A stretch of DNA of 5,789 bases. Source: CAZTYI01 sp964466185. Its GTDB lineage: Bacteria > Chlamydiota > Chlamydiia > Chlamydiales > SM23-39. This document shows positions 5,184 to 5,789 of this stretch, piece by piece (within the stretch, counting starts at the first letter, position 1; the number at the start of each line of letters is the position of its first letter). Made by a program: the position numbers and the translations under genes. The stretch lies in NCBI GenBank assembly GCA_964466185.1, contig CAYXMS010000047.1, positions 1 to 5,789 of the forward strand. The letters are read 5' to 3'. The notes under the pieces were generated by a model. It was not told the origin of the DNA. It ran no database searches and was given only the letters and a program-made list of their open reading frames with translations.

Positions 5184-5420
5184 TTATATACTAGTGAGAT
5201 CATATTGATCTCCATCAAAATAACGCTTAATTCGTTCAGGACTCTGGCATGCAAATGAAGAAACAGCCTTGATTAACACGTCTCCATAATTACGACCAAA
5301 ATCATAAAAATTAAGAGCCCTCATAAACTTTTCAAGCTTCTTATTCGATTGCAAAAGGCACAAAAATTCATCGTCGCCAACACCTTTCATTTTATCAGAA
5401 AAATTTTTTAATACATCCAT
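5184..5420 (-). CDS. Short ORF, probable N-terminal part of the methyltransferase gene
   Basis: This encodes 78 residues from ATG at 5420. GGAG (minus strand, 5427-5430) lies six bases before it, so this ATG is better than the TTG one codon upstream. It starts 13 bases after the stop of the ATP-grasp frame, indicating an operon. The sequence (MDVLKNFSDKMKGVG...) is helical, with FMRALNFYDFGRNYGDVLIKAV in the middle and ERIKRYF near the end. I do not recognise it as a stand-alone family. It ends at TAA (5184-5186) within a (TA)3 run. Removing one TA would continue the frame as ...YDLTSIRDFISFVTKN into the methyltransferase domain, giving one 217-residue protein. It is therefore probably the helical lid or N-terminal region of that methyltransferase, although an independent small protein cannot be excluded. 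Confidence 0.5.
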   Translation of the reverse strand: MDVLKNFSDKMKGVGDDEFLCLLQSNKKLEKFMRALNFYDFGRNYGDVLIKAVSSFACQSPERIKRYFDGDQYDLTSI

Positions 5421-5433
5421 CAACTACTCCAAA

Positions 5434-5739
5434 TTAATCCTTCAAATTTAATACAACACCATTAAACTCTTCCTCGCAAAAATAGGGTGATCGTTTTCCA
5501 CTATCGATCTCTATAGAAATTTCTTGCACCTTTTGAAGAGCTTTTTCAGCATGACCAACTAAAATCCCCAACCATGCCAAGTTGCCTAATCCCATAGGAA
5601 TAACATCTTCCCCACAGCTAACTACCTGTGTATGCAAACACCCTTCTAATGCTGATGGGAGATTTATTTTTTCTATTTTTGATTTGTCACGAATTCCATA
5701 ATGAATAGCCAAAGACCTCTTTGGAACTGCCTTATAGGG
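5434..5739 (-). CDS. ATP-grasp ligase, C-terminal fragment only
   Basis: The frame is open on the minus strand from about 5751 to the TAA at 5434-5436. The part with protein-like character starts near 5737 (PYKAVPKRSLAIHYGIRDKS...). A TTG at 5712 would give 92 residues, but it is unlikely to be a real start. The stretch from IEKINLPSALEGC through VSCGEDVIPMGLGNLAWLGILVGHAEKALQKVQEI resembles the C-terminal subdomain of ATP-grasp carboxylate-amine ligases, which often reads G-x-V-x-x-I-x-G...GD-x-V-P...G-x-V-x-V-x-G-x-x-x-E-A. These enzymes join a carboxylate to an amine through an acyl-phosphate. The catalytic ATP-binding core, normally a few hundred residues upstream, is absent, and a TAG interrupts at 5752-5754 beside an IS-like end. 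The substrate cannot be inferred. The downstream ORF starts 13 bases after its stop. Confidence 0.55.
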   Translation of the reverse strand, partial: PYKAVPKRSLAIHYGIRDKSKIEKINLPSALEGCLHTQVVSCGEDVIPMGLGNLAWLGILVGHAEKALQKVQEISIEIDSGKRSPYFCEEEFNGVVLNLKD

Positions 5740-5789
5740 GCCTGTTGAAATCTAAAGCAAAAATTTGATTAATTTGGTAAAATTTCTCT
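5737..5789 (+). mobile_element. Possible IS terminus at the right edge
   Basis: From about 5737 the plus strand reads GGGGCCTGTTGAAATC and then AT-rich sequence to the window end. Ends of the form GGGxCTGTTGxAA are common in IS5-like elements (for example the IS427/ISL2 groups), and the ATP-grasp coding frame loses continuity at the same place. No transposase or second inverted repeat is visible because the window ends, so both the boundary and the family are tentative. Confidence 0.3.

Noticed and set aside
1..5789. CRISPR array, riboswitch or rRNA
   Set aside because: No regularly spaced repeats with unique spacers and no recognisable conserved RNA segments were seen on either strand.

Overview
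This is a 5.8 kb stretch of AT-rich DNA, roughly one third G+C by eye. It looks bacterial: genes are short and tightly spaced, Shine-Dalgarno sequences are clear (AAGGAG before two of the genes), and there are remnants of insertion sequences. The spermidine synthase resembles the enterobacterial SpeE type and there is an MscS-type channel. Together with the low G+C, the orphan helical proteins and the many mobile fragments, this would suit a Gram-negative host-associated bacterium such as an amoeba symbiont (Chlamydiae, Legionellales or Dependentiae style). That placement is inference, and no feature fixes the phylum.

Layout. Bases 1 to about 110 look like the end of an IS3-like insertion sequence, cut by the window edge. 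Next comes a minus-strand pair, a mechanosensitive channel gene (1121-2017) followed 31 bases later by a spermidine synthase gene (178-1089), probably one transcript. The spermidine synthase carries an unusual N-terminal hydrophobic, signal-peptide-like extension. A roughly 400-base spacer (2090-2483) holds a 25-base near-perfect palindrome, repeated GATCT motifs and a possible decayed gene start. It separates the channel gene from a divergent plus-strand orphan gene (2484-3338). That gene converges with a minus-strand gene (3495-4277) encoding a protein with a CxCGH...GSxCI putative metal-binding module, and three small hairpins lie between them.

The right quarter (about 4555-5789) looks like decaying accessory DNA. 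Read along the minus strand it contains a possible IS terminus at the right edge, the C-terminal end of an ATP-grasp ligase, a 78-residue ORF, a class I SAM-dependent methyltransferase domain that lacks its C-terminal part, and the N-terminal fragment of an IS91-like transposase. The 78-residue ORF and the methyltransferase become one 217-residue frame if a single TA is removed from a (TA)3 run. They were therefore probably one gene, translated just after the ATP-grasp gene, with an ancestral role in making a small molecule by ligation plus methylation. The product is unknown.

Mobile-element-like sequence at both edges suggests that the window may be a contig broken at repeats. No complete undescribed system is visible. 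The points most worth a second look are the putatively exported spermidine synthase, the broken ATP-grasp/methyltransferase operon, the CxCGH protein and the palindrome in the divergent promoter region.
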